A stretch of 64,000 nt of DNA, taken from positions 34,081 through 98,080 of the forward strand of contig JBKQMG010000194.1 of NCBI GenBank assembly GCA_052146815.1, in the 5' to 3' direction. The notes below the pieces were generated by a model. The model did not search any database. It was not told the DNA's origin and saw only the letters and a program-made list of their open reading frames with translations. Shown piece after piece: positions 42,736 through 51,951 of the stretch (position 1 is the stretch's first letter; each line of letters begins with the position of its first letter). Source of the DNA: DATJZH01 sp052146815 (GTDB taxonomy: Bacteria > Actinomycetota > Actinomycetes > Streptosporangiales > Streptosporangiaceae). The position numbers were made by a program, and so were the translations under genes.

Positions 42736-43713
42736 CTAGCCGAAGGAGCAGAGCACCTGCTCCGTCACGTCAACGGCGCAGCCCCAGGAGAGCGTGATCC
42801 CGGCGCCGCCATGCCCGTAGTTGTGCACGACGCGGCGGCCGTCGCTGATGCCCTCAGCCTCTAGCCGCACCCGGGGGCGAACGGGCCGCAGCCCCACCCG
42901 GTGCGCCAGCACGGCCGCGCCGCGCAGCCGCGGCTCGATCGCCGTGCAGGCGGCCAGGATGCTCGTCGCGGTATCCGGATCGGGCTCCAGGCTCCAGTCG
43001 CCGGCGATCTCCGTACCGCCGAGGACGACGGTGCCGTCATGCGGGAACAGATAGGTGACTTCGCCGGGCTGCTCGCCGTGGCCGATGAAGAAGTCGGTAA
43101 TTCCGGGATTGGCGGTCACGACGACCTGGCCGCGGACCGGCACCATGGCCGGGTCCGGAACGAGATCGCGGGCGCCGATTCCCGCGCAGTTCACGATCAC
43201 CGGTGCGGCTGACTGATCAGCAGCAGCGGCCAGCGAGGCAAAGCAGCCGCCGGATCGCAGCCGTCCGCCGGCCCGCACGAACATTTCCAGCAGGTAATCC
43301 AGGTAGACGGGCATGGTAATCACCGGCGCGGTGAAGCGCCAGCCGGAGGCGTAGCCGGCCGGGAGCGCGCCGTCGCAGGGCTCGCGCTCGCCGACGTCCT
43401 CGGTCCACGGCGGCGCCGCCGGCTGCGGCAGCCGGTAGGCGTCGATGCCGCTGGCCAGGTGCACACCCGCCGCCGGGGTGCCGGCGATCTCCCGGAACTG
43501 TGCGAGCGTCACCCGCGACCACCGGATCACCCGGTCGTCCATGCCGACCAGATGCGGGCCCCAGATCGCTCCGGCCACCGCCGATGTCGTCTGCTGCGGC
43601 GTCGCCTCGGTGGCGAGGATTACCCTCAGCCCGGTTCTGGCCAGGCAGACGCCCGCGGTCAGGCCGGCCACGCCGGCGCCGATTACCAGGACGTCCGGCT
43701 CGTATTTGCGCAC
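42736..43713 (-). CDS. D-amino acid oxidase family FAD enzyme
   Basis: 325 residues from GTG 43713; an ATG 26 codons upstream extends the frame. Rossmann motif VLVIGAGVAGLTAGV near the N-terminus and the true DAAO signature VVHNYGHGGAGITLSWGCA near the C-terminus, which is stronger evidence for D-amino acid oxidase than for the second DAO protein at 30852. GIGARDLVPD and PVRGQVVV are conserved internal blocks. Likely deaminates a D-amino acid, releasing peroxide. Confidence 0.9.
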   Translation of the reverse strand: MRKYEPDVLVIGAGVAGLTAGVCLARTGLRVILATEATPQQTTSAVAGAIWGPHLVGMDDRVIRWSRVTLAQFREIAGTPAAGVHLASGIDAYRLPQPAAPPWTEDVGEREPCDGALPAGYASGWRFTAPVITMPVYLDYLLEMFVRAGGRLRSGGCFASLAAAADQSAAPVIVNCAGIGARDLVPDPAMVPVRGQVVVTANPGITDFFIGHGEQPGEVTYLFPHDGTVVLGGTEIAGDWSLEPDPDTATSILAACTAIEPRLRGAAVLAHRVGLRPVRPRVRLEAEGISDGRRVVHNYGHGGAGITLSWGCAVDVTEQVLCSFG

Positions 43714-43951
43714 CTCATGACCGTATCGGAGCAACCAGCCGGCGGCCCGGCCCGGCTCGCGATGCGCGCGGCTGTCGCCTGACTTGCCCACCGGGACCGG
43801 CGACGGCTACGGCGTATGGCGACGGCAGTGTGTCTGTTCCCCCACCGTGATCGCGTCGGCGTCGTCGCCCGCATTGACGGGCCCGCCCGCGATCCGGCCG
43901 GGCGCAGCAGGCCCGAACAGCCGGAGGTGCAGCGGAGGGCTCGCCTGCGGC

Positions 43952-44773
43952 TCAGGCCCCGGCGGCGTTTCCGGCGCTCCCGGCCTGCCGCCGGGGGAAA
44001 CTGCGGGCGCTCGGGTAACGCTGGGCGCCGTCCACGACGACGTTAGCGCCGGTCACCCACGAGGCGCGGCGGGAGAGCAGGAACGCCACCACGTCGCCGA
44101 CTTCTCCGGGCCGCCCGAGCCGTCCGAGGGGAAACTGCGTCTCGAGGAAGGCGGCGAAGCCCTCGGGGTTTTCTTTCTGGAAGGTCTCCCAGGAACCGCC
44201 GGGGAAGAGGATGGAGCCGGGGCTCACCGCATTCACCCGGATGTTGTCAGCGGCCAGTTCCTCGGCGGCGGTCGCGGCCAGGTGGATCTCCGCGGCCTTC
44301 GCGACGGCGTAATTGGTCCGCGGGGCCGGGCGCATGCCGGTGATGGACGACACGATCACCACCGAGCCGCCGCCCGCCGCGCGCAGGTACGGCAGCCCTG
44401 CCCGGATCAGCTCGGCGGCGTGCCCGGCATTAAGGGCGAAGGTGGCCGCGAGATCACCGGGAGCAGAATCAGCCAGGTTCCCGCCCACTGTGCCGCCGGC
44501 GTTAGCCACCAGATGTTCCAGGCCGCCGAGTTCAGCTGCGATGGCGCTGACGGCTCCGCCGAGGGCGGCAGTGTCAGTCACGTCGGCGCTCGCGGTCGCG
44601 ACCAGGGCGCCGTGCCGGCGGAGGCGCCCGGCGGCAGCGGCGAGACCTCGGGGGTCACGGGCCACCAGGCCGACGGCCGTTCCCTCGGCGGCAAGGGCGT
44701 CAGCGATGGCGTAGCCGATGCCGCGGCTGCCGCCGGTGATCAGAGCGCGGTTGCCGCGCAGGCCGAGATCCAT
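43952..44773 (-). CDS. Short-chain dehydrogenase/reductase
   Basis: 273 residues, classical SDR: cofactor motif GGSRGIGYAIAD, DVTDTAALGG, VANAGG, catalytic Ser in VIVSSITG and YxxxK in NYAVAKAAE. NADP preference is likely from the basic region after strand 2 (ARDPRG). The C-terminus VTGANVVVDGAQ is normal, with a basic tail. An SDR C-terminal fragment lies directly upstream. Confidence 0.92.
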   Translation of the reverse strand: MDLGLRGNRALITGGSRGIGYAIADALAAEGTAVGLVARDPRGLAAAAGRLRRHGALVATASADVTDTAALGGAVSAIAAELGGLEHLVANAGGTVGGNLADSAPGDLAATFALNAGHAAELIRAGLPYLRAAGGGSVVIVSSITGMRPAPRTNYAVAKAAEIHLAATAAEELAADNIRVNAVSPGSILFPGGSWETFQKENPEGFAAFLETQFPLGRLGRPGEVGDVVAFLLSRRASWVTGANVVVDGAQRYPSARSFPRRQAGSAGNAAGA

Positions 44774-44803
44774 GCCCGCACGCTATCGGGCCCTCGGCAG
44801 AGG

Positions 44804-44855
44804 TCAGAAGTACCCGCCGTCCACCGACAGGACGGTGCTGGTGATACGGGCGGGC
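44804..44855 (-). pseudogene. C-terminal tail of a second SDR
   Basis: RITSTVLSVDGGYF followed by TGA, the characteristic SDR C-terminus (usually VTGTVLPVDGGY). Nothing of the rest remains; it is squeezed between the intact SDR and the UspA gene, whose stop it touches. Confidence 0.65.
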
Positions 44856-45416
44856 TCAGGGGACGACGGTCACCGGCCATTTGCCGGCCCGGACGAGGCG
44901 GATGGCCAGCGAGCCCACGAGCCGGTGGCCGGTCTTGGTCGACGCCCCGACGAAGATCGCGTCGGCGCGGACTTCCCCGGCGAGACGGCAGATCTCGAGG
45001 TAGGGATCCCCGCTCGTCGCGACGAACGTCATCGCGATGCCGAGTTCCCTGGCCCCCTGTTCGGCCCGGCGGCGCAGATCAGCGGCGTACTCGTCGAACG
45101 CGGCAGCGCGCGCCGCGGCGATCGCGCCGGCATTCGGCGCGGCGGCGGACAGCGAGGCCAGCGATCCGACGTAGACGGCGACGACACGCGACTTCTGCCG
45201 CCGTGCCATTCCGGCGGCGTACCAGGCGGCGCGCAGGGAGGTAACCGAGCCGTCCACCCCGACGAGAATCGTGGTCGGCCCGTCTGTTCCCAGCTCGAAG
45301 GTGCCTGGCTCGCCGGAGGTCACAGCAGCAGTATGGGGTGTTGCGGGGGCCGGGGACGAGAGGGCAGCAGGCCCTGCAGCCAGCCTGCCGGAGAGCCGCA
45401 GGCCCGCCGCCCGCAT
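44856..45416 (-). CDS. Universal stress protein (UspA)
   Basis: 186 residues. ATP-binding Usp fold: TTILVGVDGSVTSLRAA at the start of the domain, AVYVGSLASL, and the phosphate loop GASTKTGHRLVGSLAIRLVRAGKWPVTVV at the end (G-2x-G-9x-G-S). ATG 45416 is assumed; GTG 45323 would give a more compact 155-residue protein and is about equally likely. Divergent from purU. Confidence 0.85.
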   Translation of the reverse strand: MRAAGLRLSGRLAAGPAALSSPAPATPHTAAVTSGEPGTFELGTDGPTTILVGVDGSVTSLRAAWYAAGMARRQKSRVVAVYVGSLASLSAAAPNAGAIAAARAAAFDEYAADLRRRAEQGARELGIAMTFVATSGDPYLEICRLAGEVRADAIFVGASTKTGHRLVGSLAIRLVRAGKWPVTVVP

Positions 45417-45430
45417 ACTCGTGAAGCCGG

Positions 45431-45490
45431 ATCGGGTTAACTCGGATCTGGCTGACACTGATCTGCTTGACACTGAACTGGTTAGCACTG
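45431..45490 (+). repeat. 15-bp tandem repeats in the purU/uspA promoter region
   Basis: Three clear units start at 45446, 45461 and 45476 with core CTGxxTGACACTG, and a poorer one at 45431. They end 17 bp before purU, in the space that should hold both divergent promoters and the purU ribosome site (GGGAGA). Confidence 0.85.
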
Positions 45491-45506
45491 AGCGGGAGAA
45501 TCGCCT

Positions 45507-46364
<858 letters not shown>

Positions 46365-46413
46365 CACGGCGTCCGTCACACGTCTTCGGAAGTCACCCTG
46401 CATTTCCCTCCGC

Positions 46414-46440
46414 CGATTGACTACTCTTAGTAGTCAATCG
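46414..46440. promoter_or_regulatory. Perfect 12-bp inverted repeat, operator-like
   Basis: Arms CGATTGACTACT and AGTAGTCAATCG around CTT. The sequence is AT-rich for this genome and unlike the GC hairpins used as terminators, so a dimeric repressor site is likelier. It is not upstream of any gene I can support. Confidence 0.6.
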
Positions 46441-46620
46441 CGTGCTATCAGCTACCAGCTTACTGGCTGCCGCCGTCGAGCGCGGGTCCCCGCCGCTCGC
46501 CGCCCGTGAGGCCTGCCCGGCGCCAGCTGGCCGCATCGCGCAGTCCGCGCGGAGGTTGTTTGCGGATGATTGCGCACAACCGGTCCGGCGGCACAGGGAG
46601 GGTCAATGGCCGGTCAGGCA

Positions 46621-46635
46621 GGCCGCCGGGCGGCC
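46621..46635. terminator. Probable bioY terminator
   Basis: Hairpin GGCCGC-CGG-GCGGCC about 36 bp past the bioY stop, with partly complementary flanks extending it. Confidence 0.45.
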
Positions 46636-46671
46636 GGTCTGCCCATTAGCCAGCGGCGGGGGCGCCGACGG

Positions 46672-47280
46672 TCAGGACAGGTCGTCGCGGTGGCGCGACC
46701 GTCCGCTCGCCAGCCGCCAGGCCGCGGGCAGCAGCGCCGCGGCGATCGCGGCTTTGACGAGATCGCCCACGAGGAACGGCGTCAGGCCGTCTTTGATCGT
46801 GGCCGCGGCCCCCAGATGCAGATCGAGCGCCAGCCAGGTCAGCCCCGCCGCGTACAGCACGACTTCCCCGCCGAGCATGGCCGGCAGCGACTTGACCACC
46901 GAGCGGTCCGCGCCGCGCTCGGCCAGCGCGCCGCACAGGACGGCGGCGAGGAAGAAGCCGATGACGTAACCGAACGAGGCGCTCGCATATCCGCTGCTGT
47001 GATCTGCGAACCAGGGCACGCCGGCAACGCCGGCTACCGCGTACAGCGCCATCGCGAGGGCGGCGCGCCGCCAGCCGAGGGCCGCGCCCGCGAGCAGCAC
47101 GCCCAGCGTCTGGGCCGTGATCGGAACCGGGGTGAAGGACAGGTGAATCGAGATCTGGGCCAGCAGGCCGACGAATCCGGCGGCGCCGACCACCAGCAAA
47201 ACGTCCCGGACCAGCGTGCCAGGAATGAGGTCTGCGAGCACCAGCGGGAGCGGCCTTCGCAGCGGAACTGATTGCGACAT
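46672..47280 (-). CDS. bioY: Biotin transporter substrate-binding component
   Basis: BioY family S-component of the ECF biotin transporter, 202 residues with about six membrane helices. Diagnostic: FTPVPITAQTLGVLLAGAALG in the N-terminal half and GLTPFLVGDLVKAAIAAALLP near the end. In many actinobacteria BioY works with an ECF ATPase module encoded elsewhere. Divergent from the DUF6314 gene; a 6-bp inverted repeat (CTGCCG / CGGCAG) at 47350-47372 lies in the shared promoter region. Confidence 0.92.
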   Translation of the reverse strand: MSQSVPLRRPLPLVLADLIPGTLVRDVLLVVGAAGFVGLLAQISIHLSFTPVPITAQTLGVLLAGAALGWRRAALAMALYAVAGVAGVPWFADHSSGYASASFGYVIGFFLAAVLCGALAERGADRSVVKSLPAMLGGEVVLYAAGLTWLALDLHLGAAATIKDGLTPFLVGDLVKAAIAAALLPAAWRLASGRSRHRDDLS

Positions 47281-47380
47281 AAGGTGGGGTCTCCCTCGAG
47301 GCGAGAGTACATGCGATGCGGGCGGATCAGGTCGGACCCTACCAAGGGCCTGCCGACTGTTCTAGACGGCAGTCAGCACC

Positions 47381-48004
47381 ATGACCGTTTCGGCTGGTCA
47401 TAGCGTTCCTGGTGATGGGCTTTCGGGGCATGGGCTTCGGGGCCGGCAACTGCAGGGCGGGGAACAGGCGGGCGGGCAGCCGCAGGGCCGGGCAGACCGG
47501 CTGGTCGCCGACACTCTGGAGCTGCTGCTCGGCCGCTGGCGCCTGGACCGCCGGCTGACCGACCGTCGCGCAGGAGTCACCGGCAGGTTCACCGGTGAAG
47601 GCCAGTTCGTCCCAGCGCCCGGTACCGGCCGGCGCGCCGGGGGAGGGGCGGCAACGAAGGACGCGGCGTCGCGCTGGTGCGCGGAGCTCCGCTACGCCGA
47701 GCACGGCGAGCTGCTATTCGGCGACTACGCCGGGACCGCCAGCCGTGCGCTGATCTACCGGGGCCGGCCGGACGGCTCGGCGGACGTGCGTTTCGGTGAC
47801 GGACGCGAGTTTTACCGCCTGGACCTGGGCTCCGGCTGCTGGCAGGCCGGTCATTCCTGCGGCCGCGATCGTTACGCGGTTAGCTGGCGGGTGCTCGCGG
47901 GGAACCTGCTCCGGGAACACTGGACGGCAACCGGACCCGGCAAGGACTACGAGACCGTGACGACCCTGTCCCGGCTGCCAGGATCCGGGCGGCTCGCGCC
48001 CTGA
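47381..48004 (+). CDS. DUF6314 family protein
   Basis: 207 residues. A repetitive Gly/Gln-rich first ~35 residues precede the DUF6314 core: LLGRWRLDRRLTDRRAG, YAEHGELLFGDY, RALIYRGRPDGSADVRFGDG, HSCGRDRY and REHWTATGPGKDYETVT. Probably a lipocalin-like beta-barrel from the strand pattern; no function known. The C-terminus is complete. Confidence 0.8.
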   Translation: MTVSAGHSVPGDGLSGHGLRGRQLQGGEQAGGQPQGRADRLVADTLELLLGRWRLDRRLTDRRAGVTGRFTGEGQFVPAPGTGRRAGGGAATKDAASRWCAELRYAEHGELLFGDYAGTASRALIYRGRPDGSADVRFGDGREFYRLDLGSGCWQAGHSCGRDRYAVSWRVLAGNLLREHWTATGPGKDYETVTTLSRLPGSGRLAP

Positions 48005-48114
48005 GACGGCGGAGGCCCGCCGGACATCAGCCGCAGGTGCACGCGGGCGTACGACGCAGCCGCCGGACCACCCCGCCGGAGCGCGCCCGGCTGGCGCAGC
48101 GATGCGGGCGGCCG

Positions 48115-49515
48115 TCAGCCTGCCGAGCTTGCCATCGCGAGGCGGGCCAGCGCGGCGCCGTAGCGGATCGCGATCAGCTGGGCGATCGCCGGGTGGGCCC
48201 CGATGGGCGGCGCACTCGGCGCGTCCAGCATCGAGCGGATGGCTTTCATCTCCTGCGGCTGGGCCTCCGGGCCGATGACGCAGAGGGAGATGGCAGGACG
48301 TGAGGCGCCGGTCTCGCGCAGTCGGGTCAGCGCCGTTGAGACGCTCGCGGCGTCGCCCAGCGATGCGGGCACCGCCGGGACGGCAAGCCGCGCCGCGAGC
48401 AGTACCGCGGTGACTCCAGCTTCCTTGATGGCCTCATCCCCGCGGTCGGCCAGCACAAGGATCCCGTTCACGCCGGTCACGATGCTCAGTCCCCGCGCAC
48501 GTCCGGCCCGGGCCAGCCCGGCGTCAGCCAGGCGGTCATGAAGCGCCTCTGCGAGCAGCGGATGCGGCCCGAGGTGGGAGGCGAGCATCACCGGGTCGGC
48601 AGCCCGGCTCACCAGCTCGGCGAGCTGGGCGTCCAGTGCCGGATGCGGGCCCACCAATAGCGGCACGACGACGGCCCGCAGATCGATCTCGCTGGCGGGC
48701 GCGTCCTGGAATTCCAGCGCGACGTCGAGCGAATCGCTCTCGCCGGTCATGAAGCCGATGCGGACATCTACCCCCGGACAGGAAAGCTGGACGGCGCTCG
48801 CGACCTCCCCGGCGAGGGCGGCCGTGGCGTCGGTCGCGGCACCGGGCACGGCGAGCACCAGCGAGGGCGCGTCCGAGGCCACGGTGAGCCGGTGCGGACT
48901 GCGATGCCGGCCCCTCGGCCTGGTACGGCCGGTCCGCCTGGGCAGCAACTCGCCGCCTTCCGGCACGTCCCCGCGGCCAGGGAGCGGGTCGCTCCGGCTC
49001 GCGAGCGGGTCGCTCCGGCTCGGGAGCGGGTCGCCCCGGCTCGGGAGCGGGTCGCCCCGGCTGGGCGGTGCGTCGCCCCGGCCTGGGATCGGCTCGGCGG
49101 GCGGGGGAGCCGGAAGAGCATTGCCACGCCAGGCGAACGCGTCGTCGCGCTGGGGAGGAAATCCGCGCCGGTCAGGCGGCGTCACGCTGCGTTCGGGGAG
49201 CGGCTCGCGGTATCGCGGGAGCTGTGCGGTGTCCGGAACGGGATCGCTGAGCTGGGCATCCCGGCTCTGGCTGAGCTGTGCGTCCTGACTCTGGTAGGGG
49301 ACCCGTGTCCTCGGCCGGAACAGGTCGCCCGGCTGCCCTTGCCCCTGTGAGTCGTCCCGGTCGGCAGCGCGCACCGTCGGATCGCCGTCCCGCTGCACGG
49401 GCCCGTGCGGTGCGGTCGGCTTCGGCCTGGGGGGCAGCTCACCGCTCGGTCGCGGCTCGCCATCCGGGCTCAGCTCACTCACGCTGCCGTATCGTAATCG
49501 GGAATCAGGGGGCAT
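48115..49515 (-). CDS. CbiX/sirohydrochlorin chelatase-like protein with repeat-rich N-terminus
   Basis: 466 residues. The C-terminal ~250 residues are chelatase-like (VVVPLLVGPHPALDAQL, VMLASHLGPHPLLAEAL, then GVTAVLLAARL), matching the CbiX halves found in actinobacterial proteins. The classical catalytic His pair is only partly kept (LGPHP), so activity is doubtful. The first ~200 residues are Pro/Arg/Gly-rich with seven-residue SRGDPLP-type repeats. No other cobalamin or siroheme gene lies nearby. Confidence 0.72.
   Translation of the reverse strand: MPPDSRLRYGSVSELSPDGEPRPSGELPPRPKPTAPHGPVQRDGDPTVRAADRDDSQGQGQPGDLFRPRTRVPYQSQDAQLSQSRDAQLSDPVPDTAQLPRYREPLPERSVTPPDRRGFPPQRDDAFAWRGNALPAPPPAEPIPGRGDAPPSRGDPLPSRGDPLPSRSDPLASRSDPLPGRGDVPEGGELLPRRTGRTRPRGRHRSPHRLTVASDAPSLVLAVPGAATDATAALAGEVASAVQLSCPGVDVRIGFMTGESDSLDVALEFQDAPASEIDLRAVVVPLLVGPHPALDAQLAELVSRAADPVMLASHLGPHPLLAEALHDRLADAGLARAGRARGLSIVTGVNGILVLADRGDEAIKEAGVTAVLLAARLAVPAVPASLGDAASVSTALTRLRETGASRPAISLCVIGPEAQPQEMKAIRSMLDAPSAPPIGAHPAIAQLIAIRYGAALARLAMASSAG
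48980..49084 (-). repeat. 21-bp tandem repeats in the CbiX-like gene
   Basis: Units at 48980, 49001, 49022, 49043 and 49064 with core GAGCGGGTCGC; the fifth is more diverged. In the coding frame each gives a heptapeptide such as SRGDPLP. Confidence 0.9.
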
Positions 49516-49726
49516 GACGTCATTCTGCGATGTTCAGCCCCGAAGCTGCTGCTGGTGTCGTTTTGTACGCTGCCGGACTCACCGCCGTCGTCAGCAGGTA
49601 AAACGGGCGCCGTTTGCACGAACGCGGAGGATTCTCAGTCGCGACGGCTGGCAATCCTCCGCGATCATCACCGCAGCCCTCTGGCGGCAGGCGTGGCGGC
49701 GCCCATCGCTAGCCGGCGCGTTGCTC

Positions 49727-50608
49727 TCACGCGTCCTTGGCGGCGGAACCCGATCCCTCGGCGCCAGCGCTGCCTCGCGCTGCCGCAGGCTTGCTCGCCG
49801 CGGCAGGCTTCCTCGTGGTCGCCGGCTTCCTGGCTGCGGCCGGCTTGCGCGGGGCGGTCTTGCGCGCGGCTGTCGTCTGCCCGGCAGTGGTCGCCTGCGC
49901 GCCGGCCGGCGTCTTCCGGGCAGTCGCCTCGGTGGTGACCGGCTTCTCGGCCTCAGCTGGCCTGACGGCCTCGGCCGGCTTCTGGGCTGCCGCTGGCTTG
50001 ACGGCCTCAGCTGGCTTGACGGCGTCAGCTGGCTTGGCGACCGGCTCGGGCCGTGCGGCTGGTGCCGGGGCAGGCGCGCTGGCCGCCGGCGTGCTGGTGA
50101 CCGGTGCCCGTGGCGTGGTTACCGCAGGCTGCGCCGGGGCTACGGGCCGCTGCAGTGCGGACGGTGCCTGCACAGCAACCTGAGCGGGCGCCGGCTTCTC
50201 GACAACCGCCGCGGAGGGCACGGCCACCTGCGCCGCCGCAGCCGGCCGCTCCACGACCGCGCTCTGTGGCTCGGGGGCTACTGCTGCAGAGTCGATCACG
50301 ATCGGCTCAGCGTCCAGAGCACGCTCAGTGGCAGCGCCAACCAGCCGCTCGACGAGTTTCCGCTGGGTCGCCAGCATTTCCTCGGCAAGGTCGAAAGCTC
50401 CCATGACCACAGTCATCGGGCTCGGCAGGACCTGCGTCAGTGCGGGCAGGTGCGCGGCGGGGGCGGACAGGCCGGGAATCTGCGGCTGCACAGCGTGAGC
50501 CGCCATGGCCCACGTGCGCACCGCGCTCGTCACCGACTCCTGGCCCTTGCGGACCTGGCTCAGGACCTGCTCTTGCAGGTCCTGGCCGAAAGCTCGGGCG
50601 TCATTCAT
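49727..50608 (-). CDS. Lys/Ala/Pro-rich histone-H1-like protein
   Basis: 293 residues. N-terminal 110 residues are helical and unusual (AFGQDLQEQVLSQVRKGQESV, FDLAEEMLATQRKLVERLV). The rest is Ala/Pro/Lys-rich with KPAEAVKP repeats and a basic end TRKPAAASKPAAARG, like HBHA or mycobacterial Hup/H1 tails that bind heparin, DNA or polyphosphate. No signal peptide. AGGAGGACAC in front of the ATG is a near-ideal ribosome site. Function unknown; DNA or envelope binding are both possible. Confidence 0.7.
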   Translation of the reverse strand: MNDARAFGQDLQEQVLSQVRKGQESVTSAVRTWAMAAHAVQPQIPGLSAPAAHLPALTQVLPSPMTVVMGAFDLAEEMLATQRKLVERLVGAATERALDAEPIVIDSAAVAPEPQSAVVERPAAAAQVAVPSAAVVEKPAPAQVAVQAPSALQRPVAPAQPAVTTPRAPVTSTPAASAPAPAPAARPEPVAKPADAVKPAEAVKPAAAQKPAEAVRPAEAEKPVTTEATARKTPAGAQATTAGQTTAARKTAPRKPAAARKPATTRKPAAASKPAAARGSAGAEGSGSAAKDA

Positions 50609-51004
50609 GTGTCCTCCTGATGTTATTCTCTCCGCAAACTATATCAAGCAAACCGCGTGATGTGGCGAGCAACTTGCCCTCGCCTGCTTGGCCGGGGTCG
50701 TTACGGCCATCACGGCGGCATTTATTGCGCTACCCGGCGGGCTCTGCTTCTCACCTGTCACGCCTGGCGCCGGGTACGGCGGCGAAGGCCGGGCGGCAGA
50801 TTCGGCCGGCCGTCTGCGGTCAGGCCGTGCGCGCGGCCGGGCTCGGTCGCGCTACCCTGCCGAGGTCGGGTGTGCCGTGGAATAGGCCGACTACCGCGCC
50901 GCATCCGTCGCAGCTGAACCGTGTGTCGCAGGTGTCGCGGCGGGGTGCATGTTATTGTCTATTGTCCCTATATATATGTAGGTGAAGTGGATACGGAGAC
51001 AGCG
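50609..51004. promoter_or_regulatory. Divergent spacer with an AT-rich island
   Basis: No gene. The right end (about 50949-50985) is strikingly AT-rich for this genome, with TTATTGTC and TATATAT that could be a promoter for the following plus-strand gene. The left end holds the promoter of the Lys/Ala-rich protein. Confidence 0.5.
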
Positions 51005-51889
51005 TTGGACGCTTTCCTCCCGGAGCCCAGCCGCTCCGTCGTCGCCGTTCCGCCGCCCGTGAGTGCACCCGGTTACTGGGCTGGCGCGCCAAGCGCGGCT
51101 TACGCGGATGGCCAGATTTACCTCGCCTACCGGCTGCGCCGCCCGCTGGGCCGCGGCCGCGGATACGCGGTGGCGGTCGGCAGATCCGCGGACGGCGAGA
51201 ACTTCGAGACGATTCTCACGCTGCGCAAGGACGAGTTCGACACCGAGTCGCTCGAGCGGCCGGCTCTGGTCCGCGCCCCCGAGGGCACCTGGCGGCTCTA
51301 CGTGAGTTGCGCGACCCCGGGAACCAAGCACTGGCGCATCGAGATGATGGAGGCCGCCGACCCCGGCAGCTTCGAGGCGCGTGACAGCCGGGTCGTGCTG
51401 CCCGGCGACGCCAAGACCGGCGTCAAGGACCCGGTCATCAGATACCGCGATGCCCGCTGGCAGCTCTGGGCGTCCTGCCATCCGCTGGACAACCCCGGCG
51501 AGACCGACCAGATGGTGACCGATTACGCGACCAGCCCGGACGGCATCGACTGGACCTGGCAGGGCACGGCCCTCAGCGGCAGGCCCGGCTTCTGGGATTC
51601 CCGCGGCACGCGAGTGACCTCCGTGTCTTTCCTGGACGGCACGATCATGGCCAGCTATGACGGCCGGGCCACCGCGGCGCAGAACTACGAGGAGCTCACC
51701 GGCATGGCGACCGGCGCCGAGCCGACGGCCCTGGTGCCCCAGGGCAGCACTCCGCTCGCCGTGTCCCCGTACCGCCGCGCCGGGCTCCGTTACCTGGACA
51801 TCCTGCCGCTCCCGGACGGCAGGCACCGTCTGTACTACGAGATGACCCGCGCCGACGAGGCGCACGAGCTGCGCACGGAACTGCGCTAG
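51005..51889 (+). CDS. Five-bladed beta-propeller glycosidase-like protein (GH43/GH32 type)
   Basis: 294 residues from TTG 51005, chosen for GGAG at 6 nt; GTG 50987 would add six residues. The blade pattern of GH43/32-type proteins is visible: PSAAYADGQIYLAYRLRRP, RPALVRAPEGTWRLYVSC, KDPVIRYRDARWQLWASCH, YATSPDGIDWTWQG and GLRYLDILPLPDGRHRLYYE. Catalytic acids cannot be assigned confidently. No signal peptide, so it would act in the cytoplasm. The codon use is ordinary for the window, but the upstream sequence is AT-rich. Confidence 0.75.
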   Translation: MDAFLPEPSRSVVAVPPPVSAPGYWAGAPSAAYADGQIYLAYRLRRPLGRGRGYAVAVGRSADGENFETILTLRKDEFDTESLERPALVRAPEGTWRLYVSCATPGTKHWRIEMMEAADPGSFEARDSRVVLPGDAKTGVKDPVIRYRDARWQLWASCHPLDNPGETDQMVTDYATSPDGIDWTWQGTALSGRPGFWDSRGTRVTSVSFLDGTIMASYDGRATAAQNYEELTGMATGAEPTALVPQGSTPLAVSPYRRAGLRYLDILPLPDGRHRLYYEMTRADEAHELRTELR

Positions 51890-51951
51890 GCGCGGCTGCT
51901 GCCCTGACTGCGGCTGCCTTACCGCCCGCCGCCCCTGCTGCCTGACCGCAG

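Larger units (their letters stand above)
46365..46671. other. Gene-free spacer between purU and bioY
   Basis: About 307 bp between convergent genes. It holds the 12-bp palindrome at 46414-46440 and a probable bioY terminator at 46621-46635. No coding homology seen; a plus-strand open frame from 46442 has no ribosome site and only low-complexity content. Confidence 0.6.

Noticed and set aside
43714..43951. Gene in the spacer between the DAAO and SDR genes
   Set aside because: Frames are open but have no family resemblance or ribosome site; treated as non-coding.
46442..46969. Plus-strand open frame starting just after the 12-bp palindrome
   Set aside because: Tempting as the gene served by the operator, but it has no ribosome site, overlaps bioY antisense and shows only low-complexity sequence.
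47350..47372. BioQ-type operator upstream of bioY
   Set aside because: The inverted repeat CTGCCG/CGGCAG is short and does not match the TGAAC-type BioQ consensus I know.
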